The notes: a model not told the origin generated them from the sequence alone. A stretch of DNA of 64,000 nucleotides from Clostridia bacterium (GCA_017935675.1 JAGBHE010000064.1:62001-126000); one strand, 5' to 3'. Shown: positions 1 through 10,911, numbered from the stretch's first letter. A program made the numbers and translations.

Positions 1-45
1 ATTATTTTTCAGGCAGTTTTATGAAGGGAGGTCATGGTTGTATAC

Positions 46-3000
46 ATGTTTAAAAAAATAACTGATAAGCTTGTTTTCGTTCTTTTATTGACCTTGATTT
101 TTAATTGTACATCGTTTTATGTACTGGCGGAGGAAAGAGCCTGGAAGCAACTTTATGTAAACCAAAACGGCAGTGATGATAACAGCGGTACGGAGGAAGC
201 TCCGTTTAAAACAGTGCAAAGGGCAATAGATGAGGCAAAATACATTTCTCCTGATATGCATGGAGATATTATTATACATATATCTGAGGGTATACACTTT
301 CAGAATGATATATGGGAATTTGATGTTGAAAATTCCGGCAAAAACGGTCATAGCATTGTGTTTGAAGGCGCAGGTGCGGAAAAAACCGTAATATCCGGAG
401 GAAAGAGAGTATCAGGGTTTGAACAATGGGATGAAAACCCTGAAATCTACAGAACAAAGATAGACGGTGTATCAGCCGTAAGAGAGATTTCTGTAAACGG
501 CGAGATGCGCTACCGTGCAAAAGGCGAAAAAATGTATAAGGGTGTTTTAGCGCCGGAGGAACAGAGAAATCTTGATTTTTATACGGCAAATAAAAATGCG
601 CCAAAGGACCCATATAACTTTTATGATGTGAATACATGGTATTTGTATGACGGATTTTATATGTCGAAGAACGATATCGGTTTTTGGAAAAACCCTGAGG
701 ATATAGAGTTTACATGGATTGTAGAGTGGATACCTCATATTATGCACGTGTCTTCAATCGATCCGGTATCGGGTGACGACGGCATAGTAAGAATAAGAAT
801 GAATCCGTTTTTTAACTTCATGAGAACGCAAAATTCAAATAATAACGCCGGAACCCCGGAAAAATATTTTGAAATATCAAATGCCATAGAGCTTTTGGAC
901 TCACCGGGTGAATTTTATTATGACAAATCCGATACGTACCTATATTATATGCCATATGAGCATGAGAATATGTCTGATGCCGATGTGATAGTAGCTGTTC
1001 AGGACAGAATCATGTGCGTAATCGGAGATGATATTGATAAAAAGGTTGAAAATATTACTTTTAGGGATATGTCGTTTGCTCACTATACATCGGATGTATT
1101 TGATATTACGGGCGGTTCAAACGGTCAGGGTATGTCATGGCACTATGCTAACGGCAGACTTTCGCACTCTGCCATATATATTGAACGTGCAAAAAATATA
1201 AATTTTTACTCAAATCATTTTTACGGACTTGATTTTGCGTGTATACATATGATAAATGCGGTAGAGGACTGCGAGATTATAGGAAATGTATTCAGCGAAA
1301 TAGGCGATATGGGTATAATTATAGGAAGCGCAGGACATCAGGCATCCGACCTTTCGGAGGGCGAGCATTCAACCACTCCGCCGAAGGGTAATTATTATAC
1401 ACATCTGATAGATTCCGAAACGCCGGTTAAGGTATCGTTTAACGAGCAGGCGAGATATCATGGATGGTGGAATTCTGCCAGGGCGCTTGCATACTTTCGT
1501 GATTCCGCGCCGCATTATAATGAAACCGACCGTTCATGGTATGTTCCGGAGCTTGATAATGAAAATTATGTAACATGGTTTGGAGACCCGAAAGCAAAGG
1601 AAAAAGGAATAAATCAGTGGGCAAGATTCGATTTCAAAAAGAGGCAGCGAATCGACAAGATTGTACTTGGCTACAGGCTGTGGGAAACAACGGATGAAAA
1701 CAGGTCAAACTTTGAAATTCTTCTTTCAAACGACAGAAATTTTGGGGAAGGGAATTATGTTGTGGCTCACCGCCAGACCGAGCCGCTGAAAAAGGAATTT
1801 AATGAAATAGAGCTTAATGTTCACGAGAAATACAGGTTTATGATGATAAGAACAATTACTCCGTCCGCTATAGGAATTTCAAGGATTTTTGCCCTTACAA
1901 AGGATGTAGAGCCGTATGTAAGATTTGAAAGGTGTAAAAATATAAAAATAAATAATAACTATTTTAAGGATATCGGCGTAACATCGTATAATGGCGCCAT
2001 TGCGGAGCTTGTTGAACGAAATATTGAAATAACACATAATGAAATTGACGGTGCAGGCTATTCGGGAATAACTTCCGGCTGGAATTGGGGCAATACGGCA
2101 TACAGTCATTTTGATGCAAATGTTTCATATAACCGCATAAACGATATTAATAAGGTGTTGGCTGACGGAGCGGGAATATATACTCTCGGACGTTCCGTAG
2201 GCTCAAAATATACAAATAATTATGTTTCAAACTCAAATCTTGCTTACGGAGCTTATTATACCGATCAGGGTACAAGCAGCACACAGTGGTATGATAATGT
2301 CGGAACAAACACGTCAAGGGTGTGGCATATATGGATAAACACGGTTATTGATAACATATTTAAGCGTACATATTCATCAACCTCTGTTTACAATTATAAC
2401 GGCGGGAAAAATGATTTTGAAAAGCCGGTTGTTTTTGTAAACGGAGATCCGACAGAGGCGGTATACAATATTATGAAAAAAGCCGGACTGGAGGAAAAAT
2501 ATAAGAATATAAAAGCTTGGGTAAAAAATGATACTGATTTTAAATATGCATGGGATTATTATACTTTTTACCCCCACGTTTCAAAGCGGATGGGTGCGGA
2601 AATTATGGGTGATGCTGAAAATATTATCGGAAGCACGAATATAGGATATGGTTTCGGACAGCATACACCGGAATATGTGCATGAGGTAAAGGATGCGGTT
2701 GAAGAGTATAATTCATCAGACGAAACAGATAAGGTCAGCGCATATTTTAAAATTAAATATTTGCTGAGAGATGCCGACAAGCGTTTCACAAGACTTGAGC
2801 CGAAAAAAATGCTTGAATTTTGCCGGAGCGAGCTTGAAAATCACAGCGACCGGTTTGACGAAAAGGATATAGAGAGCTTCAAAGCAAAGCTTGATGAGCT
2901 TACGAAAATTTATAACAGCGGAAACTATAAGGAAAATAAATATAAATTTCAGATTGAGCTTGAAAAATCCTATAACGAGTTTAACAGCAGAAGAAAAGCA

Positions 3001-3792
3001 AATCATATCGCATACGTGTATGCCGAAAATTCATATAACTGCGATATAAATTACGACGAAAAAACGGTTATACTGACGTTCCCGGAAAACGAGGATTTAA
3101 GCGAAAAGCAGCTGTCGATATACACTATGCCGTATTCTGAGCTTGCGACTGTACCGGAAAAAAAATATAATCTTGAAAATCCCGTTAAAGCTGCGGTCTA
3201 TTCGGAAAATACAAAGATTTATGAAGAATGGACCATAAAAGCGACAAAGGACAGTCATAAAGAAGACTTTAATATCCGGCCCGATGATTTTATTACGGAT
3301 TCAAAGTCTCCAAGTGCTGTTATAAAGCTTAATAACGGCATTGATGTAAAACTCCATACAGATAATTATCCTGCGATGGCTCAGTCGTACTCTCTTTCGA
3401 AAGACGGCGGCTCTATAAAATTTAAGCCTGTTCAGAATTCTGTTGAGGGCGGAGAATTTACATTTATATTCGGAGCTCCTTGCTGTAAGGGATTAAGCCT
3501 AAGCTCAAAGAATAAAAAAAGCAACAGGTTTGAGGCGGTATTTTCCAAAACATCGGCAAAGCTCTATCAGATTGAAAACGGAGAGAGGAAGCTTATCAAA
3601 ACAAGCGATTATAAATTGGATTTTGACAAGGTATCACAGCTTACGTATAAGCTTGCTGCCGCCGGAGAAAATACACATATAGTTATTAATATAAACGGCG
3701 AGCAGATATTTAACGATGTTTCCGCCTTGAGTGATATAGGAAAATATTTTGGATTTTTTTCCGATAACACGGACATGAGAGTATACGGGTAA
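46..3792 (+). CDS. Secreted right-handed beta-helix protein with nested discoidin-like domain (GH141/pectate-lyase-like fold)
   Basis: Probable secreted polysaccharide-active protein of about 1248 residues. A signal peptide (KK, hydrophobic core, ending VLA) is followed by the entry motif YVNQNGSDDNSG...APFKTVQ, typical of single-stranded right-handed beta-helix enzymes. The helix spans roughly residues 36-440 and 625-830. It is interrupted at about 455-622 by a beta-sandwich resembling F5/8-type (discoidin, CBM32-like) domains, with WARFDF and KIVLG strands. The late helix carries DGAGIYTLG and AYYTDQGT motifs, shared with the next gene. A helical stretch (about 870-990) and a LamG-like C-terminus follow. 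I chose ATG 46 over ATG 34 because AAGGGAGG at 24-31 lies only 2 nt from ATG 34 (14 nt from ATG 46). Substrate and activity (hydrolase or lyase) are not determinable from sequence; GH141-type is a guess. Confidence 0.85.
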   Translation: MFKKITDKLVFVLLLTLIFNCTSFYVLAEERAWKQLYVNQNGSDDNSGTEEAPFKTVQRAIDEAKYISPDMHGDIIIHISEGIHFQNDIWEFDVENSGKNGHSIVFEGAGAEKTVISGGKRVSGFEQWDENPEIYRTKIDGVSAVREISVNGEMRYRAKGEKMYKGVLAPEEQRNLDFYTANKNAPKDPYNFYDVNTWYLYDGFYMSKNDIGFWKNPEDIEFTWIVEWIPHIMHVSSIDPVSGDDGIVRIRMNPFFNFMRTQNSNNNAGTPEKYFEISNAIELLDSPGEFYYDKSDTYLYYMPYEHENMSDADVIVAVQDRIMCVIGDDIDKKVENITFRDMSFAHYTSDVFDITGGSNGQGMSWHYANGRLSHSAIYIERAKNINFYSNHFYGLDFACIHMINAVEDCEIIGNVFSEIGDMGIIIGSAGHQASDLSEGEHSTTPPKGNYYTHLIDSETPVKVSFNEQARYHGWWNSARALAYFRDSAPHYNETDRSWYVPELDNENYVTWFGDPKAKEKGINQWARFDFKKRQRIDKIVLGYRLWETTDENRSNFEILLSNDRNFGEGNYVVAHRQTEPLKKEFNEIELNVHEKYRFMMIRTITPSAIGISRIFALTKDVEPYVRFERCKNIKINNNYFKDIGVTSYNGAIAELVERNIEITHNEIDGAGYSGITSGWNWGNTAYSHFDANVSYNRINDINKVLADGAGIYTLGRSVGSKYTNNYVSNSNLAYGAYYTDQGTSSTQWYDNVGTNTSRVWHIWINTVIDNIFKRTYSSTSVYNYNGGKNDFEKPVVFVNGDPTEAVYNIMKKAGLEEKYKNIKAWVKNDTDFKYAWDYYTFYPHVSKRMGAEIMGDAENIIGSTNIGYGFGQHTPEYVHEVKDAVEEYNSSDETDKVSAYFKIKYLLRDADKRFTRLEPKKMLEFCRSELENHSDRFDEKDIESFKAKLDELTKIYNSGNYKENKYKFQIELEKSYNEFNSRRKANHIAYVYAENSYNCDINYDEKTVILTFPENEDLSEKQLSIYTMPYSELATVPEKKYNLENPVKAAVYSENTKIYEEWTIKATKDSHKEDFNIRPDDFITDSKSPSAVIKLNNGIDVKLHTDNYPAMAQSYSLSKDGGSIKFKPVQNSVEGGEFTFIFGAPCCKGLSLSSKNKKSNRFEAVFSKTSAKLYQIENGERKLIKTSDYKLDFDKVSQLTYKLAAAGENTHIVININGEQIFNDVSALSDIGKYFGFFSDNTDMRVYG

Positions 3793-3903
3793 TTTAAAAT
3801 GTACGAAGAGGAATGAGTAAGAAAGAAGAGTTGGCCATATTTTTTCTTATGCACCCTTCACATAAATTTACAGCAAAAAATGAAAGAAAGCGAGGAAAAT
3901 AAA

Positions 3904-6900
3904 ATGAGGAAAACTAAAAAAACGGCAGCAATCATAAGCGCTTTAGCTATGATAATTGCGCAAGTGACGATGCCGTCCGTTTTGGCATCCGATGAGGAAA
4001 CATGGCTTTCTGCAAATCAGGCGGATATTTCGTGGTTTGCGGTGCAGACGAATGAAGGAAAGGGGAGCAGGGACAATCCGTACATCATTACTACCGCTGC
4101 GGAGCTTGCAGGACTTTCGGCACTGTCAACAGCTCATGTAAACGGCGACACTGACGCGAACTGTACTTGCGGAAGAACATTTAAGGATAAATACATAAAA
4201 ATTGCAGACGGCGTGAAAGAGCTTGATATGGGCGCGTACAACTGCCTTCCTATCGGAGTTGCCGTTACATTTAAGGGTAATTTTGACGGAAACAATGTTC
4301 CTATAAGAAATGTCAGAATAAACATGGCTGAAAAAAATACTCATATGTGGCTTTATAATTTCGGATTTTTCGGCGCTGTTGACGGCGGTTCGATTAAGAA
4401 TGTTATTCTTCCGGACTTTGAATATACAGCTGTATACTCACCTAATGGTAATCGCTGTATAGGCGGGCTTGTAGGAAAAGTCAGCAACGGAACCGAAATC
4501 ACGAATTGTCATGTAAGAGGTAAAATTGACAGTCAAAGCAATACGGCGTCAGATAAAATGTTCTATGCCGGCGGATTCGCAGGTGCTGTCTATGGCGCTG
4601 TAATACGTAACTGCGATGCATATACAAGAGTTGATATGTATGAAACGCAGAGCGGAGATTATACAGGCGGTTTTGTCGGAGCAATTGAGGGCAGCGGTAT
4701 GACTGCCATAGAAAACTGCTATGCTAAGGGATATTTGAGAGAGGCATCAACAACGCCGGCGCAGGTGGGTGGATTTGCAGGAAGAATAGTTAATTCAAAT
4801 GCGCTGATAAGAAACAGCCATGCAAATGTTGATACTTCATATAATGCAGAAACATCATATGCATATATCGGAGGTTTTATAGGGCGTCATGCCGCAGGCG
4901 GAATTGAGAACTGCGTTTCATGGGGGAATGTTGTATCTGACTGTACATCATCATGGTGCGTCGGCGGATTTTCGGCAAATACAACTGCGGTTTCAAGCTC
5001 GTACTTAAACAGCAATGCAAAGGTGTGTGTAAATTATTCACAGGCTGCAACAACGGCAGGCCCGGGAGGGGATGTGACGGGAGTAAGCTTAGCTGAAAAC
5101 ACAAATGCGCTTATAAGCAGCTTAAACTCATGGGCGGCCGATATGACTGAGCTTGAGGGTATCGACTATAAGTCATGGAAAGCCGGAGAAAACAGTCCGG
5201 AATTTTCTGACGGTGGATACGCGTTTGCATCTGAATATGAAATTAAATCTTTTGATGAAAGCGATACGCCCGGTCCGGAAGGACCGACGAAACCGACAGA
5301 GCCATGGTTTTCGGCAGCAAATGCTGATTGGTTCAGAAATCCAACCCACGAGGGAACAAAGTCAGATCCTTATATTATTTCAAGTGCTGAGGAATTGGCA
5401 GGGCTGTCGATTATGCTTTCAGGTCATGATGGAACATGTGATAACGGAACTCCCTGCAGCTGTGGACGGGATTTTGCCGGTAAATACATAAAAATTTCTG
5501 ACAGTGCAGATTTCATTGATTTGAGCGGCAAGCTTTGGACAACAGCGGGGACATACGGAATATTCAAAGGAAGCTTTGACGGAAATAATAAGACGATTAA
5601 GAATGTTATTATTGATGTGGCAAAGGATGGCACGTGGATTACTTCCGGAGGATTTTTCGGACGGGTTGAAAATGCTGAAATTAAAAATCTTAAAGTTGAA
5701 GGCGTTGAGATTAGTGCTGTAAATTCAAGCAATGTCGAAAGGGCAATCGGCGGTATTGTCGGCCGCGCAAAAAATTCTGTTATTGATAATTGCAGCGTGA
5801 GCGGCGCCGTAACTGCTGTCGATTCGGCGGAAACATCAAAAAATTTGTATGTCGGCGGTCTTATAGGAAAAACAGAGGAAGGAACAGAAATAACCAATTC
5901 ATCGGCAAAGGTTGATATAGACACCACAAAAGCCGTATCCGGAGATTATGTGGGCGGATTTATCGGAGGAACAACAGCGTATACTGAAACCGGAGAGAAG
6001 GACGATGAAGGATACAGCATTACAAGCGCCGGAAAAATTATAAATTGCTTTGCTGCCGGAAATGTTAAGGAAAGTTCATCGTCTTCTACAGCGCGTATAG
6101 GCGGGTTTATGGGAATGTGTTACGAGCCGGGATACAGAATAGAAAACTGTTATTCTGTCGGAAATACCGAAAATGCCGGAAGTGCATGGGAATATACAGG
6201 CGGCTTTACGGGATATTGCTCAATGGGACATATAAAGAATTGCTATGCGTGGGGGAATGTAACACAAAATGCAAATGCAGCGTGGTCAACAGGACTTTTC
6301 TCCGGTTTTGCCGATGATGATGCTCACCATGATACGCTTGGCTTTACAAGAAGTCTGAGAGATTGCTATGTAAATTCTGCAGCAGTATTCACGGTAAACG
6401 GAAGCGTGCAGACTCATGGACTTGCCGGCGGAGCGGCAAGCACGGTAAATATCAGTAAATGCCATGCACAATCGGCAGTATATAATTTAAATCATTTTGT
6501 ATACATGCAAAAGAACACAGATTATAATTTATGGATTTTGGCGGACGAAAACTATCCCGTATTTAACGGTGCATGGAGCAGTGAAAGAGATAACGAAAAA
6601 ATTGAGATAAATGGAAATACATATTCAGCATATGCCGGAAAGAATTATTCGGGTGATGTAATTTTCGCCGCATACGACAGTAACGGAGTGCTGCTGGATG
6701 TATGCTTCGGAGTGGAAGATGAAAGCGTTTTGCATAAATATAACGCAGAGTTTACCGTGACGGGAATAAAAACCGTAAAAGTATTTTTTATTGAAAATTT
6801 AACAACATTGAAACCCTTGATGGAACCATACAAAAAGACCTTGGGCTCGGGAGAGCCCGAGGTCGTTTTACAAACAGACTATTATGTGGATATTAATGGA

Positions 6901-9456
6901 AGCGACGAAAATGACGGAACGAAAGAAATGCCTTTTGCAAGCATTGAGAGAGCGAAGAAAGCCGCGGCGCAAAATGATGCTGAAGGTGATATAACAATAC
7001 ATATAGGAGAAGGGATATTTTATCAGAGCGAAGCACTTGAATTTAATGTGGAAAATTCGGGGAAAAACGGTTATAACGTAATATATGAGGGGGAGGGCGC
7101 CGATAAAACAATAATTTCAGGCGGCGTTAATGTGGCAAATAATTTTTCACAGTGGAGTGAAAATCCCGAAATATATGTTATGAGCGTACCCTCAAATATA
7201 GATTCTGTAAGAGAGCTTTATATAAACGGAGAGAAAAGGTACAGAGCGCAGAGCAGCAAGATGTTTAAAGGAATAAAAAGACCTGATGCGACCGATACTG
7301 ACGAGGAGCCGTATGACATAAAGAGTGGTTCAGAGTATATTGGATTTTATATGGCAAGCGATGAAGAATTGTCACTTTTTAAAAATCCGGAGGATGTTGA
7401 ATTTGTGTGGGTGAATAATTTTGCACCGCATATTGCGCATCTGTCGGAAATAAAAAAGGATTCAGAGGGCAGATATATTGTAACTATGCAGAGCGGATGG
7501 TGGAGCTGGGCGCGTATCAGAGGCGGACAGAACAATAACAATACGGGCCCGTCTGCGGATACATATTTCCAGATAAGAAATGCTTTAGAGCTTTTAGACA
7601 GTGAGGGTGAATTTTACTTTGACCGTGCCGAGAAAAAGCTTTATTATGCTCCGGCAGCCGATGAAAATATAAAAAGCGCATCTGTTGTAATACCGAAGCT
7701 TGACCGAGCCGTTTCTATCATAGGAAATGATATTGATGACAAGGTTTCCAATATTACGTTTAAAAATTTAGGCTTTGCACACTATACGAGTGATTATCTT
7801 GATGATTTCGGCGCCCAGGTAGGACAGGCAACTTCATGGACTTGGGCAAACGGTCACAGAAGTCCGAGTGCGATTTATATTGAAAGAGCGAATAATATTA
7901 ATTTCTGTAACAATCATTTCTTCGGCTTTAATGCGGCTGCAATAGATATGATAAACTCAGTGGAAAACAGCAGCATTATAGGAAACACCTTCAGTGAAAT
8001 CGGCGATACGGCTGTAATAATCGGAAGTCCTGCACATATAAAGGAAGCTTCGGAGGCACCGCCTGCCGAAAAGAAAGCTGAGCTTGTAAACCTTATAGAT
8101 GCCGAGACCCCCATAAAGCTTAGCTATACAGCAAATTCTTCAAACGGCTGGACTCCTACAATGGATTTTATGTCATACCTTTCAAAAGACGGAGGATATT
8201 TTGTTCACGATAATACATATATCGATAATTATTCCGTAAACAATCACGGTACATGGATAGGAGAAGCAAGCGGCAAGCGTAATTTTGTAAGATACGATTT
8301 TAATAAAAAATATAATATAAAAAAGATAGTGGTAGGCTTTGATATGTCAAAGAACGGAAGCTATCGCAGTAAGTATTGCATAAAGCTTTCAAATGACAAG
8401 GATTTTAAGACCTTTTCCACCGTAGTCAGAGAAACAGGCATTGCAAATAACGCATATATGGAATATGATATAAGCGAAGCCGGAAAATACCGCTATATGA
8501 AGATAGAAACAATAGATGCAACTCCGATTGCACTGACCTGTGTATATGCGTTTACCGATAATGTTGCTCCGTATACAAGATTTGAAAGATGCAGAAATAT
8601 AAGAGTTGAAAATAATTATCTCAGGGATATCGGAGTTGAAAGCTTTGCGGGAGGTATTCATCTTTATTTTGGAGATAATATTGATATTTCTCATAATAGC
8701 ATAGAAAATGTTGCATATTCGGGGATTATGAGCGGTTGGAGCTGGAACAATACCGACTTGGGCTCAAGCAATGTAAATATATCATATAACCGAATAGAAA
8801 ATCATAATACGGCAATGCCTGACGGCGGAGGTATATATACTCTCGGATGGCAGGAAAATTCATCTGTAACAAATAATTTTGTTGACCGGTCAAACCTTGC
8901 TTACGGGGCATTTTATACGGATCAGGGAACAAAAGGCATGCAGTGGAATAATAATGCGGCACAAAACACAAGAAGAATATTGCATTTGTGGACAAGCAGT
9001 GTGACGGGAAACACAATAACAAACACATACGGTGCTCACGGTATATATAAGAATGCAGCAACTGATTGTACAGTAGATGATATAAAGCTGTTTACATCGG
9101 GAAATCCCCGGGGAGAGGCACAGAATATTTATAATAACTCAGGCATTTTGGCGGAGTATTCAAGCATTAAGAATTTGACTAAAACAAGTACATATCAAGG
9201 ACTTGACGAAAGAGCCGTAACCGAAAAATATGTTGATAAAGCAAATGAATGGTCGGTTGATTCGCTTTCGGAATGCACTGTTGCCGAGATTGAATATCTT
9301 CTTGAAAACGCGCAGGCGGGGCAATATAAAGCAGAATATATAAATGAGCTTTCTTCTATGCTTTCTGAGTTCAAAAACGAATATTACACCGATAGAACAA
9401 TAGCATATTTACAGCTCAGAAGCAAGCTGGCAGAGGCAAAAAACAATATTTATTAA
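3904..9456 (+). CDS. Giant secreted protein: two GLUG-repeat blocks plus right-handed beta-helix domain
   Basis: About 1850 residues. The signal peptide ends VLAS. Two homologous blocks (residues ~37-442 and ~471-886) contain GLUG-type repeats, visible as recurring GGFVG/GGFIG...IxNCYAxG units. A small domain at ~900-992 leads into a beta-helix (~994-1735) closely related to the preceding gene product: the same entry motif (DYYVDINGSDENDG), the same nested discoidin-like insert (~1396-1552) and the same DGGGIYTLG/AFYTDQGT motifs. A helical tail ends the protein. Start 3904 is preferred to an upstream in-frame ATG (3880) because GCGAGG lies 8 nt before it and the signal peptide begins there. 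GLUG repeats are known from bacterial surface adhesins and proteases, so binding to glycan or cell surface is plausible. The beta-helix is the likely catalytic part, reaction unknown. Confidence 0.85.
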   Translation: MRKTKKTAAIISALAMIIAQVTMPSVLASDEETWLSANQADISWFAVQTNEGKGSRDNPYIITTAAELAGLSALSTAHVNGDTDANCTCGRTFKDKYIKIADGVKELDMGAYNCLPIGVAVTFKGNFDGNNVPIRNVRINMAEKNTHMWLYNFGFFGAVDGGSIKNVILPDFEYTAVYSPNGNRCIGGLVGKVSNGTEITNCHVRGKIDSQSNTASDKMFYAGGFAGAVYGAVIRNCDAYTRVDMYETQSGDYTGGFVGAIEGSGMTAIENCYAKGYLREASTTPAQVGGFAGRIVNSNALIRNSHANVDTSYNAETSYAYIGGFIGRHAAGGIENCVSWGNVVSDCTSSWCVGGFSANTTAVSSSYLNSNAKVCVNYSQAATTAGPGGDVTGVSLAENTNALISSLNSWAADMTELEGIDYKSWKAGENSPEFSDGGYAFASEYEIKSFDESDTPGPEGPTKPTEPWFSAANADWFRNPTHEGTKSDPYIISSAEELAGLSIMLSGHDGTCDNGTPCSCGRDFAGKYIKISDSADFIDLSGKLWTTAGTYGIFKGSFDGNNKTIKNVIIDVAKDGTWITSGGFFGRVENAEIKNLKVEGVEISAVNSSNVERAIGGIVGRAKNSVIDNCSVSGAVTAVDSAETSKNLYVGGLIGKTEEGTEITNSSAKVDIDTTKAVSGDYVGGFIGGTTAYTETGEKDDEGYSITSAGKIINCFAAGNVKESSSSSTARIGGFMGMCYEPGYRIENCYSVGNTENAGSAWEYTGGFTGYCSMGHIKNCYAWGNVTQNANAAWSTGLFSGFADDDAHHDTLGFTRSLRDCYVNSAAVFTVNGSVQTHGLAGGAASTVNISKCHAQSAVYNLNHFVYMQKNTDYNLWILADENYPVFNGAWSSERDNEKIEINGNTYSAYAGKNYSGDVIFAAYDSNGVLLDVCFGVEDESVLHKYNAEFTVTGIKTVKVFFIENLTTLKPLMEPYKKTLGSGEPEVVLQTDYYVDINGSDENDGTKEMPFASIERAKKAAAQNDAEGDITIHIGEGIFYQSEALEFNVENSGKNGYNVIYEGEGADKTIISGGVNVANNFSQWSENPEIYVMSVPSNIDSVRELYINGEKRYRAQSSKMFKGIKRPDATDTDEEPYDIKSGSEYIGFYMASDEELSLFKNPEDVEFVWVNNFAPHIAHLSEIKKDSEGRYIVTMQSGWWSWARIRGGQNNNNTGPSADTYFQIRNALELLDSEGEFYFDRAEKKLYYAPAADENIKSASVVIPKLDRAVSIIGNDIDDKVSNITFKNLGFAHYTSDYLDDFGAQVGQATSWTWANGHRSPSAIYIERANNINFCNNHFFGFNAAAIDMINSVENSSIIGNTFSEIGDTAVIIGSPAHIKEASEAPPAEKKAELVNLIDAETPIKLSYTANSSNGWTPTMDFMSYLSKDGGYFVHDNTYIDNYSVNNHGTWIGEASGKRNFVRYDFNKKYNIKKIVVGFDMSKNGSYRSKYCIKLSNDKDFKTFSTVVRETGIANNAYMEYDISEAGKYRYMKIETIDATPIALTCVYAFTDNVAPYTRFERCRNIRVENNYLRDIGVESFAGGIHLYFGDNIDISHNSIENVAYSGIMSGWSWNNTDLGSSNVNISYNRIENHNTAMPDGGGIYTLGWQENSSVTNNFVDRSNLAYGAFYTDQGTKGMQWNNNAAQNTRRILHLWTSSVTGNTITNTYGAHGIYKNAATDCTVDDIKLFTSGNPRGEAQNIYNNSGILAEYSSIKNLTKTSTYQGLDERAVTEKYVDKANEWSVDSLSECTVAEIEYLLENAQAGQYKAEYINELSSMLSEFKNEYYTDRTIAYLQLRSKLAEAKNNIY
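4012..6560 (+). repeat. Internal tandem duplication of a ~1.25-kb GLUG-repeat coding block
   Basis: Two in-frame copies, about 4012-5230 and 5314-6560, encode the same order of elements: a Trp/Phe-rich entry, a DPYII or NPYII strand, AEELAGLS or AAELAGLS, a short Cys-containing loop with CTCGR or CSCGR, KYIKI, then a string of GLUG units. Similarity is clear at protein level but diverged in DNA, so this is an old duplication rather than an assembly artefact. Confidence 0.75.
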
Positions 9457-9471
9457 GGTGTAGGGAGTTAT

Positions 9472-10869
9472 ATGCATTTTCTGAAAAAAAAAATATACGA
9501 TAAGCTCAATAGGGCAAGGGAAGAAATTGAAACAAAGTCGTCGGAGCTGAATGATTTTGTTTCTGTTTTGGAGTACAGACACCTTGTAAGAAAAGGCATT
9601 GAGGATAATAAGGAAGCGGAGATTTGGTCTGATGCATTTTGTGCGGCGCTGCAAGAACATGAAATAGTGTATATTCCGGAGTCGGATAAGCCTTATTATA
9701 TCGATAAATCAATAATAATTCCGTCAAATCGCCGCATTGAAGCCGATAAAAATACCGTTGTCAGGCAGATGAGCGGAGTCCGTGTTTTGATGCTCAGAAA
9801 TGAAAACACAATGGACGGTACGAAAAAACCGATAAACGGAATGAACAAGGATATAAACATATCAGTATCGGGCGGCAGATGGGAGGAAAGTCACTGCCAT
9901 AGAGCAGGATACGGGCAAAGCGGTATGTATGATGAGGAAAGAAGCTATTTCGGAGTGTCTGCGTGTATGTTTTTTAATAATATGAAGAATCTTTCGCTTA
10001 AAAATATGACTTTTGCTCATACTGCCGGATTTGCGGTTCAGACCGGTGATATTAAAAATGCGGTATTTGAAAATATTGAGTTTGAGGAATGCTATGCAGA
10101 CGGACTGCATATTAACGGAAACACAGAGAATATAACAGTAAGAAATATTAAGGGTGAAGTCGGAGATGATTTGGTAGCTCTTAATATGTATGACTGGCAA
10201 AACTCATCAGTGGATTTTGGAGCTATGCGAACCGTGCTTTGTGAAAATCTGGAGCTGTCCTCAAGCAGCGGATACAAGGCTCTTCGAATTGAGCCCGGAA
10301 TGTATTTCTTTGAGGACGGCTCTGCGGTTGACTGCTCTGCAAATGATATAATCATTAAGGGTGTAAGGGGCATAAACACATTTAAAATGTATTTTCAAAC
10401 ACCTCAGTACCGTATTGGTGAGCAGCCTGAAAAAGGCGGGGTCGGGAGCGGAGACAATATATTTTTTGAGGACATAGAGATTGACTTGAACGCGCCTATA
10501 GACAGGTTTTCGGAATACTTAAATTCAGATCCCGTAAAGGGCAGCTTTGCCGGGTTTGAGATTGGGGCAAATATAGAAAATATATATTTTGAAAATATAA
10601 ATATAAAGCTTTATAAAGAAAAATATCCCATGTCATTTTTAATCTGTGCGGGACCGAAATCCGTGAGACTCGGAGACATGGAGGTTTTTGACCCGTATCT
10701 CAGCAGCACGGTCGGGAAAATAGAGATGAAAAATATCAGAGTGAACGGAGCAGCGAAGCTTAATCTCACGGAGCTTGTTCATGAGATTAAGTTTTGCGAC
10801 ATAAATTCCGACGGGAAATCCACTGCAGAAGGAAAAATTAATATGATAATTCATGCCGTTACACTCTGA
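9472..10869 (+). CDS. Leaderless GH28-like (polygalacturonase-fold) protein
   Basis: A 465-residue protein without signal peptide, so probably cytoplasmic. After a short Lys/Glu-rich helical start it shows the parallel beta-helix pattern of glycoside hydrolase family 28. It has YADGLHING, corresponding to the family NTDGxD motif, then VGDDLVALN with a paired Asp (about D232, D233), the usual catalytic acids. The family GHG motif is not obvious: the equivalent region reads SSSSGYKALRIEPG, keeping an Arg-Ile pair but no His. It begins 15 nt after the previous stop with an AGGGAG ribosome site, so it is probably cotranscribed with it. A role in splitting imported galacturonate-containing oligosaccharides is likely, but the missing His leaves real doubt about specificity or activity. 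Confidence 0.75.
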   Translation: MHFLKKKIYDKLNRAREEIETKSSELNDFVSVLEYRHLVRKGIEDNKEAEIWSDAFCAALQEHEIVYIPESDKPYYIDKSIIIPSNRRIEADKNTVVRQMSGVRVLMLRNENTMDGTKKPINGMNKDINISVSGGRWEESHCHRAGYGQSGMYDEERSYFGVSACMFFNNMKNLSLKNMTFAHTAGFAVQTGDIKNAVFENIEFEECYADGLHINGNTENITVRNIKGEVGDDLVALNMYDWQNSSVDFGAMRTVLCENLELSSSSGYKALRIEPGMYFFEDGSAVDCSANDIIIKGVRGINTFKMYFQTPQYRIGEQPEKGGVGSGDNIFFEDIEIDLNAPIDRFSEYLNSDPVKGSFAGFEIGANIENIYFENINIKLYKEKYPMSFLICAGPKSVRLGDMEVFDPYLSSTVGKIEMKNIRVNGAAKLNLTELVHEIKFCDINSDGKSTAEGKINMIIHAVTL

Positions 10870-10911
10870 TACGGTTTAAAAAATTTTTCTGTGGTATTTT
10901 TATACAAACTA

